Assembly: GCA_905214625.1 (NCBI GenBank)
Contig: CAJMMQ010000007.1
Span: forward strand, 37,684-101,683
Length of the DNA stretch: 64,000 nucleotides
Origin: an uncultured bacterium
GTDB taxonomy: Bacteria > Bacteroidota > Bacteroidia > Bacteroidales > Bacteroidaceae
Direction: 5' to 3'
The translations under genes were made by a program, and so were the position numbers. Within the stretch, counting starts at the first letter, position 1, and every line of letters starts with the position of its first letter. Under the pieces are notes generated by a model. That model was not told the origin of the DNA. It worked only from the letters and a program-made list of their open reading frames with translations, and made no database searches. Shown in pieces: positions 18,464 through 26,959 of this stretch.

Positions 18464-19842
18464 AAAATATAAGTCTTGTTTTGTTTATTTTGAACGGCGT
18501 GCTGATGAGCGGCTGCCGCATCTACAGCACCTATGAGCGTCCCGGCAACCTGCCGGTTGACAGTCTTTACCGCGACGTGTCGGCCGATTCTGTTGCCTCG
18601 GCCGACACCACCTCGCTGGGCGACATGCCGTGGCAGCAGTTTTTTCAGGATGAGCATCTGAGGGAACTTATCAGCTACGGACTGAGCAACAACACCGACA
18701 TGCTTACCGCCCTGTTGCGTGTCGACCAGGCTGAGGCACAGCTCAAGGCCGCCAAGCTGGCCTTCCTGCCGTCGCTCACGTTGTCGCCTCAGGGGGCGCT
18801 GAGTTCTGTCGATGGCGGCAAGCCCGCAAAGACCTACGAACTGCCCATAGAGGCCAGTTGGGAAGTTGACCTGTTCGGCAGTCTCCGTAATGCAAAGAAG
18901 AGCAGTCAGGCCACTCTCCTTCAGCAGAAAGCATATCAGCAGGCTGTACGCTCTAAGCTCATTGCCATGATAGCAATAGATTATTATGCCCTGCTTTCCA
19001 TTGATAGCCAGATAGAGATAAGCCTGTCTACCCTTAATGTGTGGCGCGAGCAGGTGCGCACTATTGAGGCCCTGCTGAAGGTAGGCGAAGAAAACGAAAA
19101 TGCGTTGACACAGGCACGTGCAGGACTTTATGAACTCGAGGCGTCATACAACGACCTGCTAAGACAGCAGCGTGAGGCCGAAAATGCTTTGTGTACCCTG
19201 ATTGGCACTACGTCGCGCCGCATAGAGAGGGGCACGCTCGACGGGCAGCGCATGCCCGACAGCCTGTCTGCTGGCTTGCCCCTGCGTCTGCTGTCAAGGC
19301 GTCCTGACGTTGTGCAGGCCGAGATGACGCTTGCTGCTGCATATTATTCCACCAATCAGGCCCGTTCGGCTTTCTATCCCAGCCTCACTCTTTCAGGCAG
19401 CGCAGGCTGGACCAATTCGGCCGGACAGATAGTGTCCGACCCGGGCAGCTGGATTCTCTCGGCTCTGGCTTCGCTCACGCAGCCTATATTCAACCGCGGC
19501 AAGCTGGTGTCAAACCTGCGTGTTGCCAAGGACGAGGAGCAGATAGCCTTGCTCAGCTATAAGCAGGCACTGCTTGATGCCGGTCAGGAGGTGAACAATT
19601 ATCTCTATGCGGCAGAGTCGGCCCAGCGCAGTCTCGACAGCCACAGCAAGCAGTGTGCCGAGCTTGAGCGTACCGTAAAGACATCTGACGCCCTTTATCG
19701 CACGGGCAACGCTACATATATCGAACTTCTGTCGGCTCGTCAGGAGCTGCTCAATGCGCGCCTTAGCGTAGTGTCAGACATATATAGCCGCTGCGAAGCC
19801 ATCGTAAATCTTTACAGCGCCCTTGGAGGAGGATGCGAATAA
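18460..19842 (+). CDS. Outer-membrane efflux channel lipoprotein (TolC/NodT family)
   Basis: Outer-membrane factor completing the RND pump. It has 460 residues with a lipoprotein signal (GVLMSGC). Two OEP repeats follow (each beginning near LTLSPQGALSS and LTLSGSAGWT), long coiled helices and the NodT-type motif LLSRRPDVVQAEMTLAAAYY. Its ATG overlaps the stop of the pump gene (ATGA, 18460-18463), indicating translational coupling. Confidence 0.95.
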   Translation: MKNISLVLFILNGVLMSGCRIYSTYERPGNLPVDSLYRDVSADSVASADTTSLGDMPWQQFFQDEHLRELISYGLSNNTDMLTALLRVDQAEAQLKAAKLAFLPSLTLSPQGALSSVDGGKPAKTYELPIEASWEVDLFGSLRNAKKSSQATLLQQKAYQQAVRSKLIAMIAIDYYALLSIDSQIEISLSTLNVWREQVRTIEALLKVGEENENALTQARAGLYELEASYNDLLRQQREAENALCTLIGTTSRRIERGTLDGQRMPDSLSAGLPLRLLSRRPDVVQAEMTLAAAYYSTNQARSAFYPSLTLSGSAGWTNSAGQIVSDPGSWILSALASLTQPIFNRGKLVSNLRVAKDEEQIALLSYKQALLDAGQEVNNYLYAAESAQRSLDSHSKQCAELERTVKTSDALYRTGNATYIELLSARQELLNARLSVVSDIYSRCEAIVNLYSALGGGCE

Positions 19843-19949
19843 GTTTATTTATGTCGATTTGCTCTCTTCATACCTAGGCCCAACCTTCATTTGACGAATA
19901 ATACATAAACTCTATTGACTTAATGGTCTGGCTACCGGGTTTGGGCCAA

Positions 19950-19998
19950 GTCGGCATGGCGTTCTGGTGTATCAACCATGTGCCGTGCCGACGTTTTT
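19950..19998 (+). terminator. Terminator of the RND operon
   Basis: GTCGGCATGGC (19950-19960) pairs with GCCGTGCCGAC (19982-19992) with one G-T pair, followed by GTTTTT. It lies 108 bp beyond the channel gene stop. The interval 19843-19949 shows no gene. Confidence 0.75.
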
Positions 19999-20001
19999 CG
20001 G

Positions 20002-20204
20002 TTATTTAGCGAAACATTCTGATTCATCTTTTACATACTTGTTCGTTGTTAAAGCCAATGGGTCGTTAGGCCGTATATGTTTAATTCGGTCAAGCAGATT
20101 GATACTTTCGTCCGTATTCAGGTTTCCTGTAGGCGTTGCGTTGTCTGATTTTATTGATATTGTCAGCCATGCCTGTGAAAAGCAGGCGAGGATAAGAACA
20201 ATAT
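20002..20204 (-). pseudogene. Possible decayed small lipoprotein gene
   Basis: On the minus strand an open frame without any ATG, GTG or TTG start reads a hydrophobic stretch LLFYIVLILACFSQAWL, then a hydrophilic region with DNATPTGNLNTDESINLL and NDPLALTTNKYVKDESECF. It stops at 20002-20004. Composition looks like a real small secreted protein, and LILAC resembles a lipobox. The missing start and no recognisable homologue leave a remnant or chance frame. This is a weak call. Confidence 0.25.
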
Positions 20205-20270
20205 AAAACAGTAATTCTGTTGAATTATGATGACCTGTTCGGTTTAAATTTTATTGGGAGTAAAAAAAGA

Positions 20271-20317
20271 AAATCCAAATGTCTTTTGAACACAATCAAC
20301 AAGACATTTGGATTTTT
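20271..20317. terminator. Bidirectional terminator before the M20 dipeptidase end
   Basis: A perfect 15-bp stem (20271-20285 with 20301-20315) around a 15-base loop. A-rich sequence lies on the left and T-rich sequence on the right, so it can work in both directions. It ends the convergent minus-strand dipeptidase gene. Confidence 0.85.
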
Positions 20318-20366
20318 CTGCTTTCAGCTGTCTCCATGCCGGTGCAGCATGTGGCAGTGTCATTTC

Positions 20367-21722
20367 CTATTCATATCTTTTGTGGAATTCGATGACGGCC
20401 TCTATACCCTTGCGGAATATGTCGAGCGGCATGTTCTCGTTGGGCGAGTGGATGGCGTTGCTCTCAAGTCCGAAGCCCATCAGTACCGTCTTTATGCCCA
20501 GTATGCGCTCAAAGTCGCTTATGATAGGTATGCTTCCGCCGCGGCGCACTGCCAGGGGCTTCTTGCCGAAGGCCTTCTCAAAGCCCTTTTCAGCTGCCTT
20601 ATATGCAGGCATGTCTATCGGGCACACGTAGCCCTCGCCGCCGTGCATGGGTGTAACCTTCACCTTTACGTAGTCGGGCACAATGCTGTTGATGTAGTCT
20701 ACAAACAGCTTTGATATCTTTTCGTGCTGCTGATGAGGCACAAGTCGGCACGACACCTTGGCGTAAGCCTTCGACGGCAGTACTGTCTTGGCGCCTTCGC
20801 CGGTGTATCCCCCCCAGATGCCGCAGATGTCGAACGACGGGCGGCAGCTGTTGCGCTCCAGCGTAGAGTAGCCTTCTTCGCCTTTCAGTGCGTTTACACC
20901 TATTGCCTCCATATATTTCTTCTCGTCAAACGGTATCTGATGTATCATGTCGCGTTCAGCCTGCGGCACTTCCTCCACGTCGTCGTAGAAATGGGGTATG
21001 GTTATACGGCCGTCTTTGCCCACAACGGTGGCGAGCATCTCGCAGAGAGTGTTTATCGGGTTGGCCACGGCTCCGCCGAAGTGCCCCGAGTGAAGGTCGC
21101 GGTTTGGTCCTGTTACCTCAATCTCCCAGTAAGCCAGACCGCGCAGTCCTGTTGTCAGCGACGGCAGGTCGGCACCAAGCATGCTTGTGTCCGACACCAG
21201 TATAACGTCGGCCTTGAGCAGTTCTTTATGTTTGCTGATAAACGCGTTTAGGCTCGGCGAGCCTATTTCCTCTTCGCCCTCAAATATAAACTTTACGTTG
21301 TGCGTAAGCAGTTTTTCCTTAACCATATATTCAAACGCCTTAGCCTGAATCATGGCTTGCCCCTTGTCGTCGTCGGCACCGCGTGCCCATATATGTCCGT
21401 CTCTGATCACCGGCTCAAACGGTTCGCTCTTCCACAGTTCCAGCGGCTCTGCCGGCATCACGTCGTAGTGGGCATATATCAGCACCGTCTTTGCGTCGTC
21501 GCTCACGTGCTTTTCTGCAAACACCAGCGGATTGCCGTCGCTTGGCATCACCTCGGCCCTGTCGGCACCGGCCTCTATCAGCAGTTGGCGCCAGCGTTCG
21601 GCGCATGCCAGCATGTCCTGTTTATGACTTTTCTGCGAGCTTATGCTCGGTATGCGTATAAGGCTGAACAGCTCGTCGAGAAATCTCGGCTCGTTCTCTT
21701 CGATGAATTTCTTTATTTCCAT
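20367..21722 (-). CDS. M20-family dipeptidase (CNDP-like metallopeptidase)
   Basis: Cytoplasmic zinc dipeptidase or amidohydrolase of 451 residues. The di-metal site is visible: H85 and D87 (IYAHYDVMP), bridging D118 (GADDDKG), catalytic E151 and ligand E152 (FEGEEEIGS), and D178 (VSDTSM). The dimerisation lid domain follows (TGPNRDLHSGHFGG). The C-terminal ligand His lies in NAIHSPNEN. There is no signal peptide. It probably acts in degrading small peptides. It is a single gene between convergent and divergent neighbours. Confidence 0.92.
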   Translation of the reverse strand: MEIKKFIEENEPRFLDELFSLIRIPSISSQKSHKQDMLACAERWRQLLIEAGADRAEVMPSDGNPLVFAEKHVSDDAKTVLIYAHYDVMPAEPLELWKSEPFEPVIRDGHIWARGADDDKGQAMIQAKAFEYMVKEKLLTHNVKFIFEGEEEIGSPSLNAFISKHKELLKADVILVSDTSMLGADLPSLTTGLRGLAYWEIEVTGPNRDLHSGHFGGAVANPINTLCEMLATVVGKDGRITIPHFYDDVEEVPQAERDMIHQIPFDEKKYMEAIGVNALKGEEGYSTLERNSCRPSFDICGIWGGYTGEGAKTVLPSKAYAKVSCRLVPHQQHEKISKLFVDYINSIVPDYVKVKVTPMHGGEGYVCPIDMPAYKAAEKGFEKAFGKKPLAVRRGGSIPIISDFERILGIKTVLMGFGLESNAIHSPNENMPLDIFRKGIEAVIEFHKRYE

Positions 21723-21944
21723 ATTCTGAATTTAAGATTAATCCGCCGTAAAGTTACATCTTTTTGCGCAAAGTCAGCGCGTTTCTGCCTGATAAATGTG
21801 TCGGCTATCTGTCTTTGGCACCTTGCTACGGCGTTTATGTTTCGTGTAAAGTTGTACGTGATGTTATGTCTTGCAGACGGCCATAGCCTGCCGGCATTAT
21901 TGCCGGTCATTTGTTTACCTGAAATTACTCTATGACTTATGGGT

Positions 21945-22012
21945 GAAAAGTGGCCCACTTTCGCATAAAAAGTGGCCGAGTTACGGGTCGTAAACGGGCC
22001 ACTAACAGTTTG
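21945..22012 (-). repeat. Dispersed palindromic repeat, copy A
   Basis: Read on the minus strand, a 58-base core agrees with the sequence at 62995-63052 at 52 positions. The core contains an imperfect palindrome (21971-22003; arms AGTGGCC...GGCCACT), and T5 follows on the minus strand. A further GTGGGCCAC mini-palindrome lies next to it. The copy sits in the 630-bp gap between the dipeptidase and cupin genes. No other gene is supported in that gap. Confidence 0.8.
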
Positions 22013-22243
22013 AAAGTAAATGCAGCTGCATTGATTAATGAAATGCTTCTAATCATAGCCATGCAGTCGTACTTGTAAGGAAAAGAATATGAAAAAGTTA
22101 CGATTTTCAGCCAGTTTTCAAGAAAGCGGCTTTCAGACAGTCTCGCGGCTTTATTGTTTTGTAATTTTGCTGATTGTTGATAACTTGTCTGTTGTGGATA
22201 ATTCTGCAGATTATGTATAATTATGTTATTTATGAAAATAAGT

Positions 22244-22275
22244 TTTGTGTGTTACGTCTGATTTGTGTATTTTTG
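22244..22275 (+). promoter_or_regulatory. Promoter of the cupin gene
   Basis: TTTG (22244-22247) and TATTTTTG (22268-22275) are 20 bp apart, a full match to the Bacteroidetes promoter consensus. It predicts a leader of about 70 bases. Confidence 0.75.
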
Positions 22276-22352
22276 TCTTTCGTAAAAGTGCCGGAAGCCT
22301 TGGTTTTGTTGGCATAAGATAGAAAAATAACAAACATAAAAATAATAAAAGT

Positions 22353-22688
22353 ATGATTATTGATTTTGAGAAGATTAATGAAGAGTCGGTTATGAACTTT
22401 AAAGGTGGTGAAGGACAGCTTGACACACGCAACTTTGTTGACTCTGCCAATAAAATAATGATGAGCCGACTGAAGCCGGGAGCTTCAAGCGGATATCACA
22501 CTCACGAGAACAACAGTGAGATAGTTTACATAATCAGCGGCGTAGGCCATTTCCGCTATGACGACACCACGGAGAACGTGAAGGCCGGCGACGTGCATTA
22601 TTGCCCGATGGGACACTCTCACGCCATGTTCAACGACGGCACAGACGACCTGGTATATTTTGCCATCGTGCCGGAACACAAACTTTAA
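22353..22688 (+). CDS. Single-domain cupin protein
   Basis: A 111-residue beta-barrel metal-binding protein, cytoplasmic. Motif 1 is YHTHENNSEIVYIISGVGHF (two His and a Glu as ligands) and motif 2 is GDVHYCPMGHSHAMFN (further His). Cupins of this size include isomerases, dioxygenases and binding proteins, so the reaction cannot be named. It stands alone with its own promoter and terminator. Confidence 0.88.
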   Translation: MIIDFEKINEESVMNFKGGEGQLDTRNFVDSANKIMMSRLKPGASSGYHTHENNSEIVYIISGVGHFRYDDTTENVKAGDVHYCPMGHSHAMFNDGTDDLVYFAIVPEHKL

Positions 22689-22715
22689 TTCATAATTCAT
22701 AATTTATAATTCATA

Positions 22716-22760
22716 ATTGGGTTGCTTAACTTCTTTTTGAGTTAGGCAATCCAATTTTTT
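22716..22760 (+). terminator. Terminator of the cupin gene
   Basis: A 16-bp stem with two G-U pairs (22716-22731 with 22740-22755) and an 8-base loop, followed by T5. Just before it, 22689-22715 holds a short run of TTCATAATT-type repeats. Confidence 0.88.
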
Positions 22761-22787
22761 GTATGCAACAAAGCAAGTTGCAATATA

Positions 22788-22935
22788 CCACATTAATAAG
22801 ATTTCTGTGCCGCCCTGTCATCCCGCACTCGATGCGGGATCCATGAAACGGATTTTTTGTTGCTGTAATATAACCACATTAATAAGATTTCTGTGCCGCC
22901 CTGTCATCCCGCACTCGATGCGGGATCCATGAAAC
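22788..22935 (+). repeat. Tandem pair of a 62-bp palindrome-bearing repeat
   Basis: Two identical 62-base units (22788-22849 and 22874-22935) are spaced 86 bp apart. Each has an 8-bp hairpin ATCCCGCA-CTCGA-TGCGGGAT (22820-22840 in the first). Flanks are partly similar too, with GTTGC or GTTGCCG after each. Elements containing such a palindrome are widespread bacterial intergenic repeats; no coding frame runs through it. It lies in the 436-bp gap before the glycine-zipper gene. Confidence 0.88.
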
Positions 22936-23081
22936 AGATGCTCTTTGTTGCCGCTTGTGCGCCCGGATGAGTTGATGACATTCTATGGTATGGATAACCC
23001 CGTTTAGCCATTTACAATTATTTTAGGGTTTTCCCTATGCTTTTTTGGGGATTATAGCGTTGCTTTATTAAAAATAATCCG

Positions 23082-23089
23082 TAATTTTG
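23082..23089 (+). promoter_or_regulatory. -7 element for the glycine-zipper lipoprotein operon
   Basis: TAATTTTG matches TAnnTTTG about 107 bases before the gene. The -33 region is weak (GTTG). Confidence 0.45.
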
Positions 23090-23196
23090 TAATGTTTAAA
23101 ACTTATATATCTGCGCAAAACGCAGGAGCTGACTTATAAATTGGCATTGTCAGAGTTCTGCCGTGTTCAGAACCTTAAACGGAAGGAGAGTTATTT

Positions 23197-24093
23197 ATGA
23201 AAAAAACATGTGTATTGCTTTTGTGTGCATCGATGATAGTGTCGGGCTGCACCACAGGTGCGGGCACCGGAGCTTATGCCGGTTCAGCGCTCGGCGCGCT
23301 GCTCGGATCGGCCATTGGAGGCATTGCCGGCGGACCGCGTGGCAGCGACATAGGTACGCTTGTGGGCATGGCAGGAGGCGCTGCCGTGGGCGGAGCCTTG
23401 GGCGCACAGGCCGACAAACAGCAACAAGAGTATGAACGATATGAAGACGCAAGGTTTGAACAGAAGTATGTAGAACACCGCCGTGCGGCCACTGCCGGTA
23501 ACGATGGCTACGACAGGCATTACGATGACGGCGACGACGTATATCGCGGATATGATGACAGGGATAATGGTGGCGGTGTGTATGAAGACAGCGGATTCGA
23601 CCCTACAAACAGCGGCGACGATGTGCTCTACGACTTCAACGGCTCTGACTATACGGGCAACTACACCGCCTCGCATCCTGAACATGTCGTGCCGTCGGCG
23701 AGGTATGACGAGATTGGAACGCCCTCAAAGGCCGGCGACAGGCTGCCGCTTGAGGTGCGCAACGCCCGCTTTGTTGACGACAATCAGGACCACAAGCTGA
23801 GCGGTGACGAGCTGAGCAAGGTGATATTCGAGATTTACAACGTGTCGGGCTCAACTGTCTATGACGTTCAGCCCATGGTGGTTGAAACCACGGGCAACAA
23901 GCGCATATACGTGTCGAACAGCATACACGTGGAGCGCATAGTGCCGGGCAAGGGCGTAAGATACACGGCAATGGTGAAGGGCGGCAAGAAACTGAAGGAC
24001 GGCATGGCCTGTTTCCGCATTTATGCCGTTCAGGGCAACGGCAACGTTGTGTCTAACGTGAGTGAGTTTAACATTGCAACAGCCCGCCGCTGA
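23197..24093 (+). CDS. Glycine-zipper outer-membrane lipoprotein
   Basis: A 298-residue exported protein. Its lipoprotein signal is MIVSGC (Cys about residue 18). It is followed at once by a glycine-zipper segment (GALLGSAIGGIAGG and GTLVGMAGGAAVGGALGAQ, about residues 30-75) like those of Slp/YMGG-type envelope proteins. Next is a charged Asp/Tyr-rich linker (about 80-165), then a beta-rich C-terminal domain (about 185-298) with an EF-hand-like stretch DDNQDHKLSGDE. The function is unknown; envelope location is inferred. A hydrolase gene follows 57 bp downstream. Confidence 0.85.
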   Translation: MKKTCVLLLCASMIVSGCTTGAGTGAYAGSALGALLGSAIGGIAGGPRGSDIGTLVGMAGGAAVGGALGAQADKQQQEYERYEDARFEQKYVEHRRAATAGNDGYDRHYDDGDDVYRGYDDRDNGGGVYEDSGFDPTNSGDDVLYDFNGSDYTGNYTASHPEHVVPSARYDEIGTPSKAGDRLPLEVRNARFVDDNQDHKLSGDELSKVIFEIYNVSGSTVYDVQPMVVETTGNKRIYVSNSIHVERIVPGKGVRYTAMVKGGKKLKDGMACFRIYAVQGNGNVVSNVSEFNIATARR

Positions 24094-24150
24094 GGCTTGC
24101 ACGGAGTGGGGCAGGGCACAGGCAGAGCTTAAATAAGGAGGAAAGAGCAG

Positions 24151-25140
24151 ATGAAGAAAAAGAAGATTGCCTATATTTCTGTTGCGGTTGTGGCCGCATT
24201 GGTTTTGCTGACGTTCGGCGCCGGCTGGTTTATGCTCGACTATGCCCTGAAGCCCGATGAAGGACGCAGAGACACCACGGCGTTTTATAAGCAGATGAGG
24301 CAAGAGTATCCATGGACAACTCCCTGGCTCGACAGTCTGAAGCATACAGGAGCGCTGCGCGACACCTTTATAACGACGCTCGACGGCGAGCGCCACCATG
24401 CCATCTTCGTGCGCAATCCGCGCTCAATGGGGCGCACGGCCATACTGGTTCACGGATATAAAGACTGCTCTATACGCATGCTGCCCATAGCAAGCATATA
24501 CGAACGCATGGGGTATAACATACTGCTGCCCGACCTACATGCCCACGGACTCAGCGACGGCAACGACATACAGATGGGGTGGAAAGACCGCAAGGACATA
24601 ATACGCTGGATATATGTTGCGCGCGGAATGTTCCGCAGCACCAAGTATCAGCCGCGCATGGTGCTCCACGGCGTGTCGATGGGAGCCGCCACGGTGATGA
24701 ACGTGTCGGGCGAGAATCTTCCTGACGGCATCTGCTGTTTTGTTGAAGACTGCGGCTTCACGAGCGTGTGGGACGAGTTCAGCCGTCAGCTCGGCGACCA
24801 GTTCCATCTGCCCGATTTTCCTGTGCTATATGCCGCAAGTCTGCTCTGCAAACTGCGCTACGGCTGGACGTTCGGCGAGGCGTCTCCGCTCAGTCAGTTG
24901 GGCAGGCAGCACACGCCTATGTTCTACATCCACGGCACGTCTGATGATTATGTACCATCGGCAATGGTGCTTCCACTCTACAACATGAATCCGGCTTATG
25001 AGGATAAGCCCGACACCACGCTGCGCTATAACGACATCTGGCTCACGCCGGGCTGCGCCCACGCAAAGTCGTATCACGACTATCCGTATGAATATGAACG
25101 GAAGGTGAGAAACTTTGTAAGCAAGCATGTAGGAATGTAG
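24151..25140 (+). CDS. Membrane-anchored alpha/beta hydrolase
   Basis: A 329-residue serine hydrolase with one N-terminal membrane segment (about residues 6-28), so the enzyme domain is likely periplasmic. The oxyanion HG is at 101-102, the nucleophile S176 is in GVSMG, the acid is D265 or D266 in HGTSDDYVP, and the base is H304 in CAHAKSY. It resembles the BAAT/FrsA-like uncharacterised hydrolases of Bacteroides. The substrate is unknown. It probably shares a transcript with the glycine-zipper lipoprotein upstream. Confidence 0.88.
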   Translation: MKKKKIAYISVAVVAALVLLTFGAGWFMLDYALKPDEGRRDTTAFYKQMRQEYPWTTPWLDSLKHTGALRDTFITTLDGERHHAIFVRNPRSMGRTAILVHGYKDCSIRMLPIASIYERMGYNILLPDLHAHGLSDGNDIQMGWKDRKDIIRWIYVARGMFRSTKYQPRMVLHGVSMGAATVMNVSGENLPDGICCFVEDCGFTSVWDEFSRQLGDQFHLPDFPVLYAASLLCKLRYGWTFGEASPLSQLGRQHTPMFYIHGTSDDYVPSAMVLPLYNMNPAYEDKPDTTLRYNDIWLTPGCAHAKSYHDYPYEYERKVRNFVSKHVGM

Positions 25141-25189
25141 TAAGGGGTGAACGGATAACGGAATTAATTCACAGACGGAGAGAAAAAAC

Positions 25190-25286
25190 GTAGGGACGCA
25201 CCCGAGGTGCGTCCGCCTTTCGGCTTAGAATATTTTTATGTTGATGGCATAGCTTTTATTTGGACGCACCTTGGGTACGTCCCTAC
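25190..25286. repeat. Inverted repeat element with nested palindromes
   Basis: Arms 25190-25214 and 25262-25286 are inverted copies with two mismatches. Each arm is itself near-palindromic, the left one being GGACGCACC-CGA-GGTGCGTCC. The 47-bp spacer is AT-rich without a frame. Its shape suits a non-autonomous mobile or REP-like unit. It lies in the 378-bp gap between convergent genes. Confidence 0.85.
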
Positions 25287-25380
25287 AGAAGATGTGGTTG
25301 GAATGTTGCTTGCGGTACGTTGTAAAGCTATATAAATCAGTGAGTTATAATGATGTTGATGTGAAATAATTTATAGGCAT

Positions 25381-25430
25381 AAATAAAACGGACAACAGTC
25401 TCACGTTACTGTTGTCCGTTTTATTTTTAT
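25381..25430. terminator. Strong bidirectional terminator
   Basis: A perfect 19-bp stem (25381-25399 with 25408-25426) with an 8-base loop, A-rich on the left and T-rich on the right. It separates the hydrolase gene (plus) from the glycerate kinase gene (minus). Confidence 0.95.
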
Positions 25431-25518
25431 GTGTGCCAATGCAGGGCATATCAGTCAGAGCCTGATGAAGTCCTTTATAAACTATGTTTGTTCACGTTAT
25501 ATTATTTCGGCTGTACAC

Positions 25519-26625
25519 TTATACCTGCTTTTCTGTTGAGGCCTCTTCAAGCAGGCGGCGTATCGTGTTGCGTATGTTGTTGCGTGCGTTGTCTTTCTTC
25601 ATCGCTTCGGCTATGTCGGCATCGTCAGGCGTTACAGCCACTACGCGCGTAAAACCGGCATCAAGCAGTGACTGACGGTCGTCCACTTTTCCGGCTATCA
25701 GCCACACGGGCAAGCCCTTTGCCTTTGCCAACTTCATCACGTGATAAGGCATCTTGCCCATTAGCGTCTGGCGGTCGGCATGTCCCTCACCCGTTATTAC
25801 ACAGCAGTCTTCTGTCAGGCGGCTGTCGAAGTCGGCCAGGCTGAGCATCAGTTCGGCGCCCGCCTTCATCTCTGCTCCGAGATATTGCATGAAGGCATAG
25901 CCAAGTCCGCCTGCCGCTCCAGCTCCGGGCTTGTCGGACAAGTCGTAGCCGAAGTGGCGAGCTGATATTTCGGCAAATCTCATTGCGCGGCTGTCGAGCA
26001 TCTTAATCATGTCGGGCGTTGCCCCTTTCTGCGGTCCGAACACGGCAGCAGCCCCGTCGGGGCCGTAGAGCGTATTGGTTACGTCAGAAGCAAGAGTGAA
26101 GCGGCAGCCGTCGCGCAGTTCTGCGGCAATGTCGTCAAAGTGGCCGCCCCTTGGTGCCAGCTTGTCGGTTATGGCCATCATCATGCCTATGCCCGCATCG
26201 CTTGTGGCGCTCCCGCCCAGACCTACTATAAACTTTCTGCATCCGCGCTTGAAAGCCGACGCTATCAGTTCGCCTACGCCATACGACGTGGCGCGCATGG
26301 GGTTGCGCTCTTCCTCTTTTATCAGCGTCAGTCCGCAAGCCTGTGCTGTCTCTATTATTGCCGTGCCGTCGGCAGCTATTCCATATTCCGCTTCAATGCG
26401 TCTCATCATCGGGTCGTGTACTGCCGTTGTTACGGTTTCAGCGTTCATTACACCGGCAAAAGTCTTCAGCATGCCGTCGCCTCCGTCAGACACCGTCACA
26501 CATTCAGTATCGCAGTTGTTTCCGTATAGCTCAAGTGCTTCTGCCACGGTTTCTTCAGTTTCCTCTGACGTCATGCAGCCCTTGAACGAGTCAATGGCCA
26601 GGATATATTTCGTTTTTGTATACAT
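25519..26625 (-). CDS. glxK: Glycerate kinase (type 1)
   Basis: Phosphorylates D-glycerate in the cytoplasm, feeding glycerate into glycolysis. It has 368 residues with the family signatures LAIDSFKGCMTS at the start, SDGGDGML (about 45-52), a GLGGSATSDAGIGMM phosphate-binding loop and PGAGAAGGLGYAF. A Cys/Thr-rich tail follows. It is a single gene with its own promoter at 26745-26776 and terminator. The symbol glxK or garK depends on subgroup. Confidence 0.93.
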   Translation of the reverse strand: MYTKTKYILAIDSFKGCMTSEETEETVAEALELYGNNCDTECVTVSDGGDGMLKTFAGVMNAETVTTAVHDPMMRRIEAEYGIAADGTAIIETAQACGLTLIKEEERNPMRATSYGVGELIASAFKRGCRKFIVGLGGSATSDAGIGMMMAITDKLAPRGGHFDDIAAELRDGCRFTLASDVTNTLYGPDGAAAVFGPQKGATPDMIKMLDSRAMRFAEISARHFGYDLSDKPGAGAAGGLGYAFMQYLGAEMKAGAELMLSLADFDSRLTEDCCVITGEGHADRQTLMGKMPYHVMKLAKAKGLPVWLIAGKVDDRQSLLDAGFTRVVAVTPDDADIAEAMKKDNARNNIRNTIRRLLEEASTEKQV

Positions 26626-26744
26626 TTAGCGTTTATTGTTTGCTTATTTATTCAGGTTATATGTGTTTATGTCTTTCCGTTATCTCGCATGTCCGGTTGC
26701 TGCCGTCTGTCCGGTAAAATGTCGGGCGTCTTGCGTAATTGGCG

Positions 26745-26776
26745 CAAAGTTAACTAATTATTGCGATTTATGCAAA
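26745..26776 (-). promoter_or_regulatory. Promoter of the glycerate kinase gene
   Basis: On the minus strand TTTG (26773-26776) and TAACTTTG (26745-26752) are spaced 20 bp, a full consensus match. It gives a leader of about 115 bases. The rest of the 26626-26959 gap holds only this and the ilvA promoter. Confidence 0.75.
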
Positions 26777-26922
26777 CAGTGACACTGTGTGTGCATCATG
26801 ACCTCCAGTTTTGCTCATCATGTCGGTATGGATTGTTCATTTTGATTTTTTTATAGAAATCCTGCTATGTTAAATAGGTAAAAAATAAATACATTTATTG
26901 CACCGGCTAAGAAATTTTGTTG

Positions 26923-26930
26923 TATTTTTG
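26923..26930 (+). promoter_or_regulatory. -7 element of ilvA
   Basis: TATTTTTG lies 30 bases before the ATG at 26960. An upstream GTG at 26930 would lie within the promoter, which argues for the ATG as start. The -33 region is only approximate (TTATTG, 26895-26900). Confidence 0.6.
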
Positions 26931-26959
26931 TGTTACCAAAATCTGTTAAATTTAATATT

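Noticed and set aside
20220..20714. A 164-residue plus-strand frame overlapping the M20 dipeptidase
   Set aside because: It is antisense to a well-supported enzyme gene and runs through a terminator hairpin.
22089..22220. A 43-residue frame starting MKKLRFSASFQESG
   Set aside because: It has a plausible start but no promoter, partner or recognised family. It lies in a repeat-bearing gap, so it is probably chance.
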